Assembly (NCBI GenBank): GCA_041725895.1
Contig: JBGRQA010000002.1
Span: 1-64,000 of the forward strand
From: JBGRQA01 sp041725895
GTDB taxonomy: Bacteria; Bacteroidota; Bacteroidia; Bacteroidales; Marinifilaceae
Reading direction: 5' to 3'
Length of the DNA: 64,000 nucleotides
The translations under genes and the position numbers were made by a program. Under the pieces are notes generated by a model that worked only from the letters and a program-made list of their open reading frames with translations, did no database searches and was not told the DNA's origin. Every line of letters begins with the position of its first letter. Position 1 is the first letter of the stretch. Of this stretch, positions 1 to 8,406 are shown piece after piece.

Positions 1-62
1 CCCTCCAGTATACCTTGGATCGCTTTTTCCTTAAACGAATCATAGTTGAATTTCTTTGTCAT
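1..62 (-). CDS. IS256-family transposase, N-terminal tip only (cut by window edge)
   Basis: Reading leftwards from an ATG at 60-62, the minus strand encodes about 20 residues beginning MTKKFNYDSFKEKAIQ and then runs off the window. This resembles the N-terminus of IS256-type (mutator-like) DDE transposases, which commonly begin with a short FxxxxFKxxA-type segment. An end-like sequence lies just upstream at about 93-118, as expected for an insertion sequence whose body extends to the left. The call rests on a very short stretch and on memory of the family, so it is provisional. Whether the transposase is intact cannot be seen. Confidence 0.55.
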   Translation of the reverse strand, partial: MTKKFNYDSFKEKAIQGILE

Positions 63-92
63 GGTGCTAAGATATATGCTTTATCAATTCAC

Positions 93-118
93 CCTGACAC
101 AGAGTTATGAACAGTCTC
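93..118. mobile_element. Putative terminal inverted repeat of the IS256-like element
   Basis: Read on the minus strand, the segment starts GAGACTGTTCATAACTCTGT and leads towards the transposase start about 30 bp further in. Spacing and orientation fit the end of an insertion sequence that lies mostly outside the window. The partner repeat and the target duplication cannot be checked here. Positions 119 onward would then be the original chromosome. Confidence 0.45.
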
Positions 119-286
119 TTTTCCTCTTATTTTTGAGACAATAGGATTGCCTCATTTTCTTGATGTTGTCAACTGTAATGCAGAAACACTCATCTGACGG
201 AGTGAAAAACATGAATAATGTCATGTTTTTTATTCCGCAAACGTTTTATATTTAGAGAACCAAACTTTAACTATTAACCAAAATTT

Positions 287-342
287 TGAAATGGAGTAGG
301 ATAGAGCTGTACGATACATAGGCTTTCTTCTACTCCATTTCA
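287..342 (+). other. 13-bp perfect inverted repeat upstream of citrate lyase
   Basis: TGAAATGGAGTAG at 287-299 is repeated inverted as CTACTCCATTTCA at 330-342, with a 30-base loop. It lies 63 bases upstream of the citrate lyase start, in an otherwise gene-free stretch (119-405). No U-run follows, so it is not a standard intrinsic terminator. It could be an operator, a 5' leader hairpin, or a relic of whatever preceded the insertion sequence. Confidence 0.5.
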
Positions 343-405
343 CATTTTTAGCCCTCTCTGATTCGACTAACCCACTTGTTGTTTGAGTTTAAAATAATCG
401 ATATC

Positions 406-1641
406 ATGGCTGAAATAATACAAAAGTATCTTTTGGTAACTTCGGGGAATTATGCTCCCGGTGTAAAGTCTGATTGCCAGGTGAGTCTTGAGCTTTGCGA
501 TGACGGTGGCTTGCAAATAGAACTGGTATCCAAGGTGAAGGTATTCTATGGGAAATCAATTGTCCAACTTTGTCAGGACATCTTCCGTTTTTTTGAGGTG
601 GAACATGCCCGGCTTAAAATTGAAGACAGTGGAGCGCTTCCTTTTGTAATTGCGGCTCGATTGGAAGCGGCATTAAAGCAAGTGTTTTCAACTTCCAGGG
701 AGTACCTGCTACCGTTAATTAAGGAGAATGGTTACTCCTCTGTTCGTGACCGATTTCGGTTCTCCCGATTGTATCTTCCCGGTAATAATCCCTACTTGAT
801 GCTTAATGCCGGAATTCATCAACCTCATGGTATAATTTTGGATTTGGAGGATGCCGTAGCACCCGCCAGGAAGCAGGAAGCACGTTTCCTTGTTCGTAAT
901 GCCCTGCGTTCCCTGGATTTGTATGGCGTGGAGCGTATGGTTCGAATTAATCAGGGAGAACGGGGAATTGAGGATCTTAAATATATTGTGCCACACAATG
1001 TACATTTGATATTGGTACCTAAATGTGAGGATGCCACGCATATCCAAAATGTGGAGAAGGAGATTGCCCGATTGAAAGGGATCTCAGGCATTGAGCAAGA
1101 TATCTACCTGATGCCGATAATAGAGAGTGCCCTGGGGGTAGAGAAAGCATTTGAGATTGCAATTTCCTCCCCGAATATTGTTGCAATGGCCATAGGTTTG
1201 GAGGATTACACTGCCGATATGGGGGTGAGTCGAACTAGTGATGCCACCGAATCCCTGTATGCCCGCACACGTTTTGTGAATGCCTGTCATGCAGCTAAAA
1301 TTCAACCCATTGATTCGGTTTTTTCAGATGTAGCTGATTTGGATGGTTTGGCAAGGTCTGTAAATGTGTCGAAGTCTCTTGGTTTCGAGGGAATGGGGTG
1401 CATTCATCCCCGGCAAATAAAAGTAATTCACGAGAATCTAGCGCCTGATGCCGAGGAGGTTGCCAAAGCACAAAAGATTGTGGATGCTTTCTGTAAAGCG
1501 GAAGAGCAAGGTCTGGCTGTGGTTTCCCTTGGAACCAAAATGATAGATCCACCTGTTGTTAAAAGGCATCAGAAGCTGATCGACCTTGCTGTTAATTTGG
1601 GAATGATCTCTAAAGATTGGAGGGATAACTATGAGTGTTAA
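406..1641 (+). CDS. citE: Citrate lyase acyl-carrier (gamma, CitD) - beta (CitE) fusion protein
   Basis: This 411-residue protein appears to fuse two citrate lyase subunits. Residues about 1-95 align with CitD, the acyl carrier protein: GVKSDCQVSLEL occupies the place of the GTLESxD segment, making Ser22 the likely prosthetic-group attachment site, and a GALPFVIAARLEAAL end matches the CitD C-terminus. Residues about 115-400 are CitE, the citryl-ACP lyase that yields oxaloacetate, with LYLPGNNP, LDLEDAV and GMGCIHPRQI. I chose ATG 406 because the upstream alternative is a TTG at 376 that adds residues with no counterpart in CitD. It overlaps citF by 11 bases, so the two are translationally coupled. 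No citC, citX or citG gene is nearby, and these are normally needed to make and acetylate the cofactor. Confidence 0.88.
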   Translation: MAEIIQKYLLVTSGNYAPGVKSDCQVSLELCDDGGLQIELVSKVKVFYGKSIVQLCQDIFRFFEVEHARLKIEDSGALPFVIAARLEAALKQVFSTSREYLLPLIKENGYSSVRDRFRFSRLYLPGNNPYLMLNAGIHQPHGIILDLEDAVAPARKQEARFLVRNALRSLDLYGVERMVRINQGERGIEDLKYIVPHNVHLILVPKCEDATHIQNVEKEIARLKGISGIEQDIYLMPIIESALGVEKAFEIAISSPNIVAMAIGLEDYTADMGVSRTSDATESLYARTRFVNACHAAKIQPIDSVFSDVADLDGLARSVNVSKSLGFEGMGCIHPRQIKVIHENLAPDAEEVAKAQKIVDAFCKAEEQGLAVVSLGTKMIDPPVVKRHQKLIDLAVNLGMISKDWRDNYEC

Positions 1642-3187
1642 GCTGGTGAAAAATGCTGTGGGGCGAATGGTTCCCACTGAGATAAATGGTCAGGAGGCCA
1701 TCCCATTTCAGGGTGTTGGGGGGTATCAACCTCGTGGTAATAAATATGGCCCAAAGATTTCTTGCTACCATAATTTCCCTTCCGACGGGAATAAGCAGGT
1801 CAAAGACCTTAAAGAGGCTTTGGTAAAGGCTGGCCTAAGAGATGGGATGAGAATTTCAACTCATCATCATTTTCGGAACGGGGATCTGGTGGCCAATCAG
1901 GTTTTCGATATTGTCCATGAGCTGGGGGTAAAGAATTTGATCTGGTTTCCCTCGGCTTCCTTTCCCTGCCATGAACATCTGATTCCCTATTTGGAGGATG
2001 GAACCATTGCTCGTATCGAAGGTAGTATGAATGGTCCATTGGGGCGCTTCTGTTCGCAGGGGAGGATGAAGGGAACAGCTGTTTTGCGATCTCATGGTGG
2101 GCGTTACCAGGCCATTCAGGACGGAGAGGTTCATATAGATATAGCGGTGATTGGGGCGGCCTGTGCAGATCCCTTTGGAAACGCCAACGGATTAAAAGGG
2201 AAATCGGTTTCCGGACTTCTTGGTTTTGCCCTAGCAGATTCTCAATATGCCGATAAGGTGATAGTAGTAACCGATAATATGGTTCCTTTCCCTTGTGTGC
2301 CCTGGCAGATTCAAGGCAATCTGGTGGATTATACCGTGGAGATGGATCAGATTGGGATACCCGAAAAGATTGTTTCCGGAACGACTCAAATTACCAAGAG
2401 TCCCGATCGGCTTTTTATAGCAGAATTAACCGCTAGGTTCTGCGAGGCGGCAGGAATTATACGGGATGGTTTTTCCTTTCAGGCGGGGGCAGGAGGAACC
2501 TCCCTGGCCATTGGTGATTATTTCGGGAAAATTATGCGGGAGAAAGGAATCAAAGCCCGTTTTGCCCGGGGAGGTAGCAATAAGTACCTGGTTCAGCTAC
2601 TGGAGGAAGGATTGGTGGAATACATTCTGGATGGACAAACTTTCGACCTGGATGGAGTGCGTTCCATGGACGAAAACCCCAACCACGTCTGGACTTCTCC
2701 ATTTACCAGTTACAACTACCATGGCAAAGGCAATTTTGCTGGCATGGTGGATGTGGTTATTTTGGGTGCCACCGAGGTGGATGTGAATTTTAACGCCAAT
2801 GTTGTGACCCATTCCGATGGTTATCTATTGCACGGGATTGGGGGATGGCAGAATTGTCTCTTTTCCAAAACCGTAATCCTGCCCATTCCTCTGTTTCGAA
2901 ACAGGATATCAGTAATACGGGATGAGGTTACTACGGTTTGTGGCCCCGGAGAATTGATTGATGTAATTGTTACCGAAAGGGGAATAGCCGTAAATCCTCG
3001 GAGAAAGGATTTGATTGAAAAGGTGAAGGGAAGTGGTTTGCCACTGAAAACAATTGATGAGTTGAAAGCTGAGGCTGAAAAAATTTGTGGTAAAATGGAA
3101 TTGCCTCGAATTTCGGATGAGATTGTAGCGGCAATCAAATGGGTTGATGGAACTGTAATTGATGTGGTTCGGAAAGTGATAGAATAA
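1631..3187 (+). CDS. citF: Citrate lyase alpha subunit (citrate:acetyl-ACP transferase)
   Basis: This 518-residue protein has the full length and features of CitF. It exchanges the acetyl group on the acyl carrier for citrate, forming citryl-ACP, which CitE then cleaves. Family-like segments include SASFPCHEHLIPYLEDG, a glycine-rich FQAGAGGTSLAIG near residues 280-293, and the C-terminal VCGPGELIDVIVTERGIAVN, all as in the CoA-transferase-like fold. The gene starts inside the end of citDE and ends before a strong terminator, so the two form a compact operon. The product would open citrate to oxaloacetate and acetate, a fermentation-type reaction, in the cytoplasm. Co-factor genes must lie elsewhere in the genome if the enzyme is active. 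Confidence 0.93.
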   Translation: MSVKLVKNAVGRMVPTEINGQEAIPFQGVGGYQPRGNKYGPKISCYHNFPSDGNKQVKDLKEALVKAGLRDGMRISTHHHFRNGDLVANQVFDIVHELGVKNLIWFPSASFPCHEHLIPYLEDGTIARIEGSMNGPLGRFCSQGRMKGTAVLRSHGGRYQAIQDGEVHIDIAVIGAACADPFGNANGLKGKSVSGLLGFALADSQYADKVIVVTDNMVPFPCVPWQIQGNLVDYTVEMDQIGIPEKIVSGTTQITKSPDRLFIAELTARFCEAAGIIRDGFSFQAGAGGTSLAIGDYFGKIMREKGIKARFARGGSNKYLVQLLEEGLVEYILDGQTFDLDGVRSMDENPNHVWTSPFTSYNYHGKGNFAGMVDVVILGATEVDVNFNANVVTHSDGYLLHGIGGWQNCLFSKTVILPIPLFRNRISVIRDEVTTVCGPGELIDVIVTERGIAVNPRRKDLIEKVKGSGLPLKTIDELKAEAEKICGKMELPRISDEIVAAIKWVDGTVIDVVRKVIE

Positions 3188-3205
3188 GAATTTTATTTAA
3201 TATTA

Positions 3206-3256
3206 AACAATAGCAAAAGCCTCCGTATCATTATTGTGGAGGCTTTTGCTATTGTT
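3206..3256. terminator. Bidirectional terminator between citF and the BFD ferredoxin
   Basis: A perfect 19-bp stem (3206-3224 with 3238-3256) contains AGCAAAAGCCTCC and its complement, with a 13-base loop. T-rich sequence flanks it on both strands. It can end citF on the plus strand and the small ferredoxin gene on the minus strand. Confidence 0.9.
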
Positions 3257-3271
3257 TTTATGATTTCTGTA

Positions 3272-3490
3272 TTACCACAATTTGAATTTAGATGTTTTTT
3301 CTTCTTTTTTTACCACCTTGGGAACTTCTAAATCCAGAATACTGTTGATGTATCCGATACATTTTCCACAGCCTGTATTGGCTCCGGTGTATCTACGGAT
3401 TTCTTCAATGGTGGTTGATCCTTTATCGTGAATGGCTTTATCTATGTCTTTTTTTTCTACCATCTGGCAGTTGCAAACGATGTTTCTCAT
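3272..3490 (-). CDS. BFD-type [2Fe-2S]-binding protein
   Basis: This 72-residue protein has the cysteine pattern of bacterioferritin-associated-ferredoxin domains: C6-x-C8 near the start (IVCNCQ) and C41-x-x-C44 in GANTGCGKC, which together ligate one 2Fe-2S cluster. The helical core between them (VEKKDIDKAIHDKGSTTIEE) also fits. A basic tail of about 20 residues (KKEEKTSK) follows. I chose the ATG at 3488-3490 because the domain begins immediately after it; the longer frame adds an unrelated N-terminus. No bacterioferritin gene is adjacent, so its partner is unknown. It could serve iron release or act as a stand-alone electron-transfer domain. Confidence 0.85.
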   Translation of the reverse strand: MRNIVCNCQMVEKKDIDKAIHDKGSTTIEEIRRYTGANTGCGKCIGYINSILDLEVPKVVKKEEKTSKFKLW

Positions 3491-3550
3491 GTTACGAAAT
3501 ATAATTAGGTTTCGATTCTTAAATATATATATTATTCGATACAAAACTAT

Positions 3551-3580
3551 AAAAAAGGAACCATTATTTATAATGGTTCC
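3551..3580 (-). terminator. Terminator of the HD-domain gene
   Basis: A 10-bp perfect stem (GGAACCATTA, 3557-3566 with 3571-3580) has a 4-base loop and is followed on the minus strand by six Ts. It lies 34 bases past the stop of the HD-domain gene. Confidence 0.88.
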
Positions 3581-3613
3581 AAATATTTTCTCAAATAAAT
3601 TTTAGAATCTAAT

Positions 3614-4393
3614 CTACAGTTGATTTTCCATGTAGATCTTTAGGTTTCGGTACATGTCAATCACTTCGTCCCTTTTGGGCATGGTTTCGTAAATCTTCTT
3701 GAGATACGATTTCTCGTTAACGATTTGGAAACTACGTTTTATATTCAGATCAAAAATCCAGGACATTTGTAGCAGTTTGTAATCGTTTAGGGTTGCTACA
3801 TATTTCATATCTACTGTTTTTTCATTCATGATACTGTCGTAGACCTTTTTGGAAATTTCAAGGTTTTCAGGAAGATTCATCTCCAGATTTTTGTTGGGTT
3901 GTGCTTTGTTGTCGTTGTAGTAATCTGCTACAATTTGAAACACATCCAACTTATCTGCATCTCGGAGCAATTGAGAGAAGAACAACAGGTTCTTATCATT
4001 AATCTTAGGCAACTTGTCCAGGTTGTGGAATTTTATAGCTCCAAGAATAACTTCCTTTTCTGCTTCGTCAAGGTGATCAAGGACTTGACTTTCTTCCAGT
4101 ACGGAAATTCCTATTTCGGAGTGGTTCACTTCCGGTGTATCGGCCAAAGTACCATATTGGGCCAATTGCTCAAATCTTCCAACATCGTGTAGTAAACCAA
4201 TGCATTCTGCCAATAGTAGATCTGATTCAATCAGGTTCAGGTTTTCACCCAAATCACGGATCAATTCAGATACTCTCAGCGAATGTGCCTTTTTCAGTTC
4301 AAAGTTGAGTTGAACTTCCGAGTCTTCACTGTTGAAGCTGGTAAGATATCCTTCGTACCAGTCTTTAATGTTACTGTAACTCTCTTTTATCAC
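3614..4393 (-). CDS. HD-domain phosphohydrolase
   Basis: This 259-residue cytoplasmic protein carries an intact HD metal-binding signature: H37 (KKAHSLRV), H69-D70 (LLHDVGR), a further His in NHSEIG and KFHNLDK, and the distal Asp in RDADKLD. HD proteins hydrolyse phosphate esters such as nucleotides or nucleotide second messengers; the substrate cannot be told here. The start appears to be GTG at 4393. A good promoter sits about 30 bases upstream and a terminator follows, so it is a single-gene unit. It differs from the other HD protein in the window (10710-11261), which lacks the first motif residue. Confidence 0.85.
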   Translation of the reverse strand: MIKESYSNIKDWYEGYLTSFNSEDSEVQLNFELKKAHSLRVSELIRDLGENLNLIESDLLLAECIGLLHDVGRFEQLAQYGTLADTPEVNHSEIGISVLEESQVLDHLDEAEKEVILGAIKFHNLDKLPKINDKNLLFFSQLLRDADKLDVFQIVADYYNDNKAQPNKNLEMNLPENLEISKKVYDSIMNEKTVDMKYVATLNDYKLLQMSWIFDLNIKRSFQIVNEKSYLKKIYETMPKRDEVIDMYRNLKIYMENQL

Positions 4394-4419
4394 AATTCAG
4401 GAATTAAAAAAAATGCTCA

Positions 4420-4449
4420 CAAAACTAAGCTTTTTATCTGAATCTCAAA
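4420..4449 (-). promoter_or_regulatory. Bacteroidota-type promoter for the HD-domain gene
   Basis: On the minus strand TTTG (4449-4446) and TAGTTTTG (4427-4420) are 18 bases apart, matching the -33/-7 pattern TTTG ... TAnnTTTG of the Bacteroidota primary sigma factor. The GTG start lies 26 bases downstream. Confidence 0.6.
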
Positions 4450-4536
4450 AGAAAAATTTAGGCTGTCGTTGGTTTTTTACATGGGTGAAATATGTTAATA
4501 ACATTTGTTTTGAGAGGGGGTGAAAATTCATGGTTC

Positions 4537-5334
4537 CTATAGTGTTAGGATGCCCAGTAGTTTGGAGGAAAACCCCAGGATGATGAGGATGAGTGCCCAT
4601 CGGACAAAACGAGCACCCCAACTGACTGCGAAATGGGAGGCCACTATTCCGCCTAAAACATTGCCAATGGAGGCAATAGCTCCCATACCGTAATCCACAT
4701 GATGGTTTAGCATAAAAACCAGTAGAGCAAATGGGCTGTAAAGGAATACAATAAACACTTTTAGGGCGTTGGCCTTCACCAGATCGTAGCCGGCACTTAG
4801 TACCAATGCTGCCAGCAGGAATATTCCAACTCCAATATGAATGAACCCCCCATATATGCCAATGGCGAAAAAGAGTAGTATCTGTTTCCAGTTAAGCTTT
4901 TTTTCCTGGAGACTACTTCTGCCTTCCAACCAGGTTTTGGGGTTGTAGAAGATAAAAAAGACCATCAATAGCATTACCCCTGCAATTACTTTTTCGAAAA
5001 TTTCTTTATCAATATTAACTGCAATTTGTGCGCCCGCTATGGAGCCTAAAACGGTAGGGAGTGCCAGTAGGAATCCTTTTCGTAAGTGCAAGACTCCCTG
5101 TTTTTTAAAAGTCAGGGAGGCGGCAAGTGTTTGCATGATTACCCCAAAACGTATAGTTCCATTTGCATAGGGAGCCGGGAGGCCCAGAAACATAAAAAGT
5201 GAATAGGTAATAACGGTTCCGCTTCCGGCAATGGTATTTATAAACCCGACTGCAAATCCTGCTATAATGAGTAGTAGGATAATTGGTAAGGAAAAGATTT
5301 CTAAATTCTGAATTTGGAGCAATAGATCATGCAT
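4537..5334 (-). CDS. TauE/SafE-family sulfite/anion exporter-like permease
   Basis: This 265-residue, very hydrophobic protein has about eight predicted membrane segments. The glycine-rich segments (GFAVGFINTIAGSGTVITY near residue 30 and GGFIHIGVGIFLLAAL near 160) are the duplicated motif typical of the TauE/SafE (formerly DUF81) family. Characterised members export sulfite, sulfoacetate or related small organosulfur anions across the inner membrane; the substrate here is unknown. The gene stands alone, with 143 bases to the HD gene downstream and the pepD terminator behind it. A sulfur-related role would fit the SLC13/CysQ pair 7 kb away, but that link is only speculative. Confidence 0.85.
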   Translation of the reverse strand: MHDLLLQIQNLEIFSLPIILLLIIAGFAVGFINTIAGSGTVITYSLFMFLGLPAPYANGTIRFGVIMQTLAASLTFKKQGVLHLRKGFLLALPTVLGSIAGAQIAVNIDKEIFEKVIAGVMLLMVFFIFYNPKTWLEGRSSLQEKKLNWKQILLFFAIGIYGGFIHIGVGIFLLAALVLSAGYDLVKANALKVFIVFLYSPFALLVFMLNHHVDYGMGAIASIGNVLGGIVASHFAVSWGARFVRWALILIILGFSSKLLGILTL

Positions 5335-5410
5335 GGTTGAGTGATTTGCTATAGCGAATATAGTAAACTTAATTTATCGGGAGGACTTTTTCATATACAT
5401 TGGGAATAAA

Positions 5411-5438
5411 AAAAGCGACTTCTTTCGAAATCGCTTTT
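5411..5438 (-). terminator. Terminator of pepD
   Basis: A 12-bp stem (5411-5422 with 5427-5438, including one G-T pair) is closed by a GAAA tetraloop on the minus strand and followed by a run of Ts. It lies 22 bases after the pepD stop codon. Confidence 0.9.
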
Positions 5439-5460
5439 GCATCTATTCTTCTTATGAGTA

Positions 5461-6921
5461 TTAGTTCGCAGGGATATTTTGAATTACATCCACAAGGTGT
5501 TTCCAGAATTTGTCAACAGTTTCAATGTTGATCTTTTCATCCGGAGAATGCACATCACGAAGGGTAGGACCGAATGAAACCATATCCATGCTAGGATATT
5601 TTTCAAGGAACAAACCACATTCCAAACCGGCATGGATGGAACGAACTACAGGCTCATTGCCAAACAGTCGTTTGTAGGATTCGGCTGTTACTTTCAATAT
5701 CTCCGAATTTGGATTGGGGGCCCATCCCGGATATCCATCCGTATGAACGCTTTCGGCACCAGCCATGTTGAAAACGCTGGCTACCATCTGTGCAATGTTG
5801 TATTTTTCGCTGTCAACGTCGCTTCGTTGCGAAGTTGTGATCATGATTTTCTGATCCTCAACAAATTTTACAGAGGCCAGGTTGGTTGATGTTTCTACCA
5901 TTCCAGGCATTTTGGAACTCATGGTAAACACACCATGTGGACAAGCATAAATTGCATTCAGGAGATTGTCCTGAGTTGCTTTGTCAATCACAGATTCAGG
6001 CATGTCAGTGGTTTCCAGTGTTATTTTTAGTTTCGGTTCGGTAACGGCCCAAACTCGCTCCATTTCGGCAGCATAAATGTTCAGGTCTACACGCATTGGT
6101 TCTTTGTATTTTGCTGGAAAGGTAATAACAGCATGTGCTTCACGAGGAATTGCATTGCGAAGGTTTCCTCCGTCAAAATTAGCCAGGCGAATGTCATACT
6201 TGTTGTTCATCTCCCATAGGAAACGATTCAGTATTTTGTTGGAGTTGCCTCTACCTTTGTTGATTTCGTCACCGGAGTGTCCTCCCAGCAATCCTTTCAC
6301 ATCAAGACGGATGGCAAAATGACCTTCCGGAACTTCTTCTTTTTTGTACTCCATGGTGGCCAGGGTATCAATACCACCTGCACAACCAATAAATATTTCT
6401 CCTTCGTCTTCGGAGTCCAGGTTCAGCAGAATTTTACCTTCCATAAAACCGGGTTGAAGAGCAAATGCACCGGAAAGCCCAGTTTCTTCATCTACGGTAA
6501 ACAGACACTCAATGGGGCCGTGCTCGATATCGGTTGCAGTAAGAAGTGCCATTTCGGCAGCCATTCCGATTCCATCGTCCGCACCCAAGGTGGTTCCCTT
6601 GGCTTTTACCCACTCGCCATCAATCCATGGAATGATGGGGTCATTGTCAAAATCGTGGTTGGTGTCGTTGTTCTTCTCACACACCATGTCCATGTGTGAT
6701 TGTAGAATAACGGTTTTAAGGTGCTCTTTTCCTGGAGTTGCAGGTTTGGAAATCAGTACGTTCCCAATTTCATCACGTTTGGTTTCCAGATTGTGTTTTT
6801 TCCCGAAATCCAGAAGGAATTCAATAATTTTTTCCTCTTTTTTGGATGGACGAGGAACCTGACAAATAGCTTCAAAATGTTCCCAAATGGCTTTGGGCTC
6901 TAATCCGTTCAGTATGCTCAT
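5461..6921 (-). CDS. pepD: Aminoacyl-histidine dipeptidase (peptidase M20C)
   Basis: This 486-residue protein matches full-length PepD, the cytoplasmic beta-Ala-His/Xaa-His dipeptidase. The di-zinc centre and catalytic residues are visible: SHMDMV (H76, D78), GADDGIG (D115, D116), and the DEETG general-base pair E145-E146; a late GLECGLF and GPTLRDVHSPDE complete the family pattern. It hydrolyses dipeptides for amino acid recovery. The gene starts 23 bases after the M48-like gene ends, so the two are probably co-transcribed on the minus strand and share the terminator at 5411-5438. No signal peptide is seen. Confidence 0.94.
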   Translation of the reverse strand: MSILNGLEPKAIWEHFEAICQVPRPSKKEEKIIEFLLDFGKKHNLETKRDEIGNVLISKPATPGKEHLKTVILQSHMDMVCEKNNDTNHDFDNDPIIPWIDGEWVKAKGTTLGADDGIGMAAEMALLTATDIEHGPIECLFTVDEETGLSGAFALQPGFMEGKILLNLDSEDEGEIFIGCAGGIDTLATMEYKKEEVPEGHFAIRLDVKGLLGGHSGDEINKGRGNSNKILNRFLWEMNNKYDIRLANFDGGNLRNAIPREAHAVITFPAKYKEPMRVDLNIYAAEMERVWAVTEPKLKITLETTDMPESVIDKATQDNLLNAIYACPHGVFTMSSKMPGMVETSTNLASVKFVEDQKIMITTSQRSDVDSEKYNIAQMVASVFNMAGAESVHTDGYPGWAPNPNSEILKVTAESYKRLFGNEPVVRSIHAGLECGLFLEKYPSMDMVSFGPTLRDVHSPDEKINIETVDKFWKHLVDVIQNIPAN

Positions 6922-6944
6922 TAGTAGTGTGTTTTGTTATTATG

Positions 6945-8261
6945 TTATTGGTCTAATCGTTTTCTCAGTTTGGCAATCATTTTTCGAGCCCACAGAGTGG
7001 TTTCCGATTGTTCAACTGAAAAATATTCTTCAAATTTAATAAAAGCATCCAAAGCTTCCCTATTTTCATTCAATCTTAAATGAATTAAACCTCGTTCCGA
7101 CCAAATCCACGGAAGGTCCGATACCACGTTCATCTCCGCTTTTCCCAGAATTTCCAGAATCTCCCGATTGTCCTTTTCCCTAAAATTTAAGTGTCTGTTC
7201 GAGATGGCCTTTAGTAGATAGGTTTCACCATCGCACCATTTGGAATTGATGGAGCGATCCAAGTAAGGAATAGCCTCTTGATAGGCGTTTTCAGCCACCA
7301 GAAGTTTGGCATTGATCTTAAGACAATCTGATATTTTTGTGTCATAGGATTCATTCACAGGCATAACCTCAGCCTTAATAGGTGTCAGTTTATTTTTTTT
7401 TATGATGTTGTTAAAACGATGGGAAAGGAACAGTCTTTTTTCTGAAAGTTCTCTGCTTGTGCCTTCCTGTTGACTTCTGAAAATTTGTAATCTTCGGAGT
7501 ACCGTCGGTAGGGCATACTGATTCAATTGGTTTTTAATCATCCATTCCTGAGCTATTTCGTCGGCTTCGTAGGTTCGTGCACGGTTGTAACCTACGCCCA
7601 AAGCACTCAGTATTCCATCCGAAAGCAGCATGGCTCCCACGCCAACAACGCTTCCCAGGTAATCTGCTTCGAAAAAACTTTTGTTTTTGTCATAGGAATT
7701 GGAAGCACTGGCAATGTAGGCCGTAGCTCCGATTATTGCAGAAATGGTATGTTTTGTCTGCTGTGCAGTATAGGTTTCTACATTATGATCCAGGCTAATG
7801 TGAGCTATTTCCCGTGCCAGAACAGAAATCAATTCATCCTCGGTATGTAGCAGGGAGAGCATGCCTGTACTAATTATGATGGTTCCATTGGCAAAGGAGA
7901 AGGCTTCCGGAATCACAGACTTAATCATTCGAATGTTGAGTTGAACCTTTTGCTGTTGGGGAAATTTTTCCGGATGGATGGAGTTTATTAGTTGATATAG
8001 GTAATCTTCCAGCTCCGGATCTATATGGAAGGCATCTGTCATGCTCAATTTGTTCAAATAATCTTTGGAGGCTTCATTCAGCAGTTTCCTGTTTTTGTAG
8101 TTCCATGATGGTTCATTGATAGTAGTCTGGTTATCGTAAACCACTTGGGTAATGCCTTTGGATTTCTTCCATTTTTTCGTCCAGAATGAGTCCGGTTTGT
8201 TATTGGCAAAGGAGTTGCTACAAAGGGGAATCAGTAGGGATAGAAGTAAGAACTTTTTCAT
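6945..8261 (-). CDS. Exported M48-like protein with damaged zinc motif and TPR-like C-terminus
   Basis: This 438-residue protein starts with a signal peptide (MKKFLLLSLLIPLCSNSFA). Residues about 60-260 resemble M48 metalloproteases of the BepA/YfgC kind. The zinc motif HExxH reads R150-E-I-A-H154: the first zinc ligand is Arg, encoded by CGG. The downstream YEADE glutamate (E232) is kept. Residues about 320-430 form helical repeats like the BepA TPR domain. BepA acts in the periplasm on outer-membrane protein assembly, so an inactive relative could be a chaperone or scaffold rather than a protease. It sits 23 bases upstream of pepD and is divergent from the MORN lipoprotein. Confidence 0.8.
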   Translation of the reverse strand: MKKFLLLSLLIPLCSNSFANNKPDSFWTKKWKKSKGITQVVYDNQTTINEPSWNYKNRKLLNEASKDYLNKLSMTDAFHIDPELEDYLYQLINSIHPEKFPQQQKVQLNIRMIKSVIPEAFSFANGTIIISTGMLSLLHTEDELISVLAREIAHISLDHNVETYTAQQTKHTISAIIGATAYIASASNSYDKNKSFFEADYLGSVVGVGAMLLSDGILSALGVGYNRARTYEADEIAQEWMIKNQLNQYALPTVLRRLQIFRSQQEGTSRELSEKRLFLSHRFNNIIKKNKLTPIKAEVMPVNESYDTKISDCLKINAKLLVAENAYQEAIPYLDRSINSKWCDGETYLLKAISNRHLNFREKDNREILEILGKAEMNVVSDLPWIWSERGLIHLRLNENREALDAFIKFEEYFSVEQSETTLWARKMIAKLRKRLDQ

Positions 8262-8406
8262 GAGAAGAATTTTGTGTTTGCACTATTCAAATTTAACCAG
8301 AAATTGATTTAACACGAGAAAAATTCTGTTAAAAATTGTGAATCTGTTATGAATCATATTATTAAAATTTTTGTTATTATTATGGTTGAACTGTTAATGA
8401 AAAAAT

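Noticed and set aside
376..405. TTG 376 as the citDE start
   Set aside because: It would add ten residues with no counterpart in CitD; ATG 406 places the CitD domain at the usual distance.
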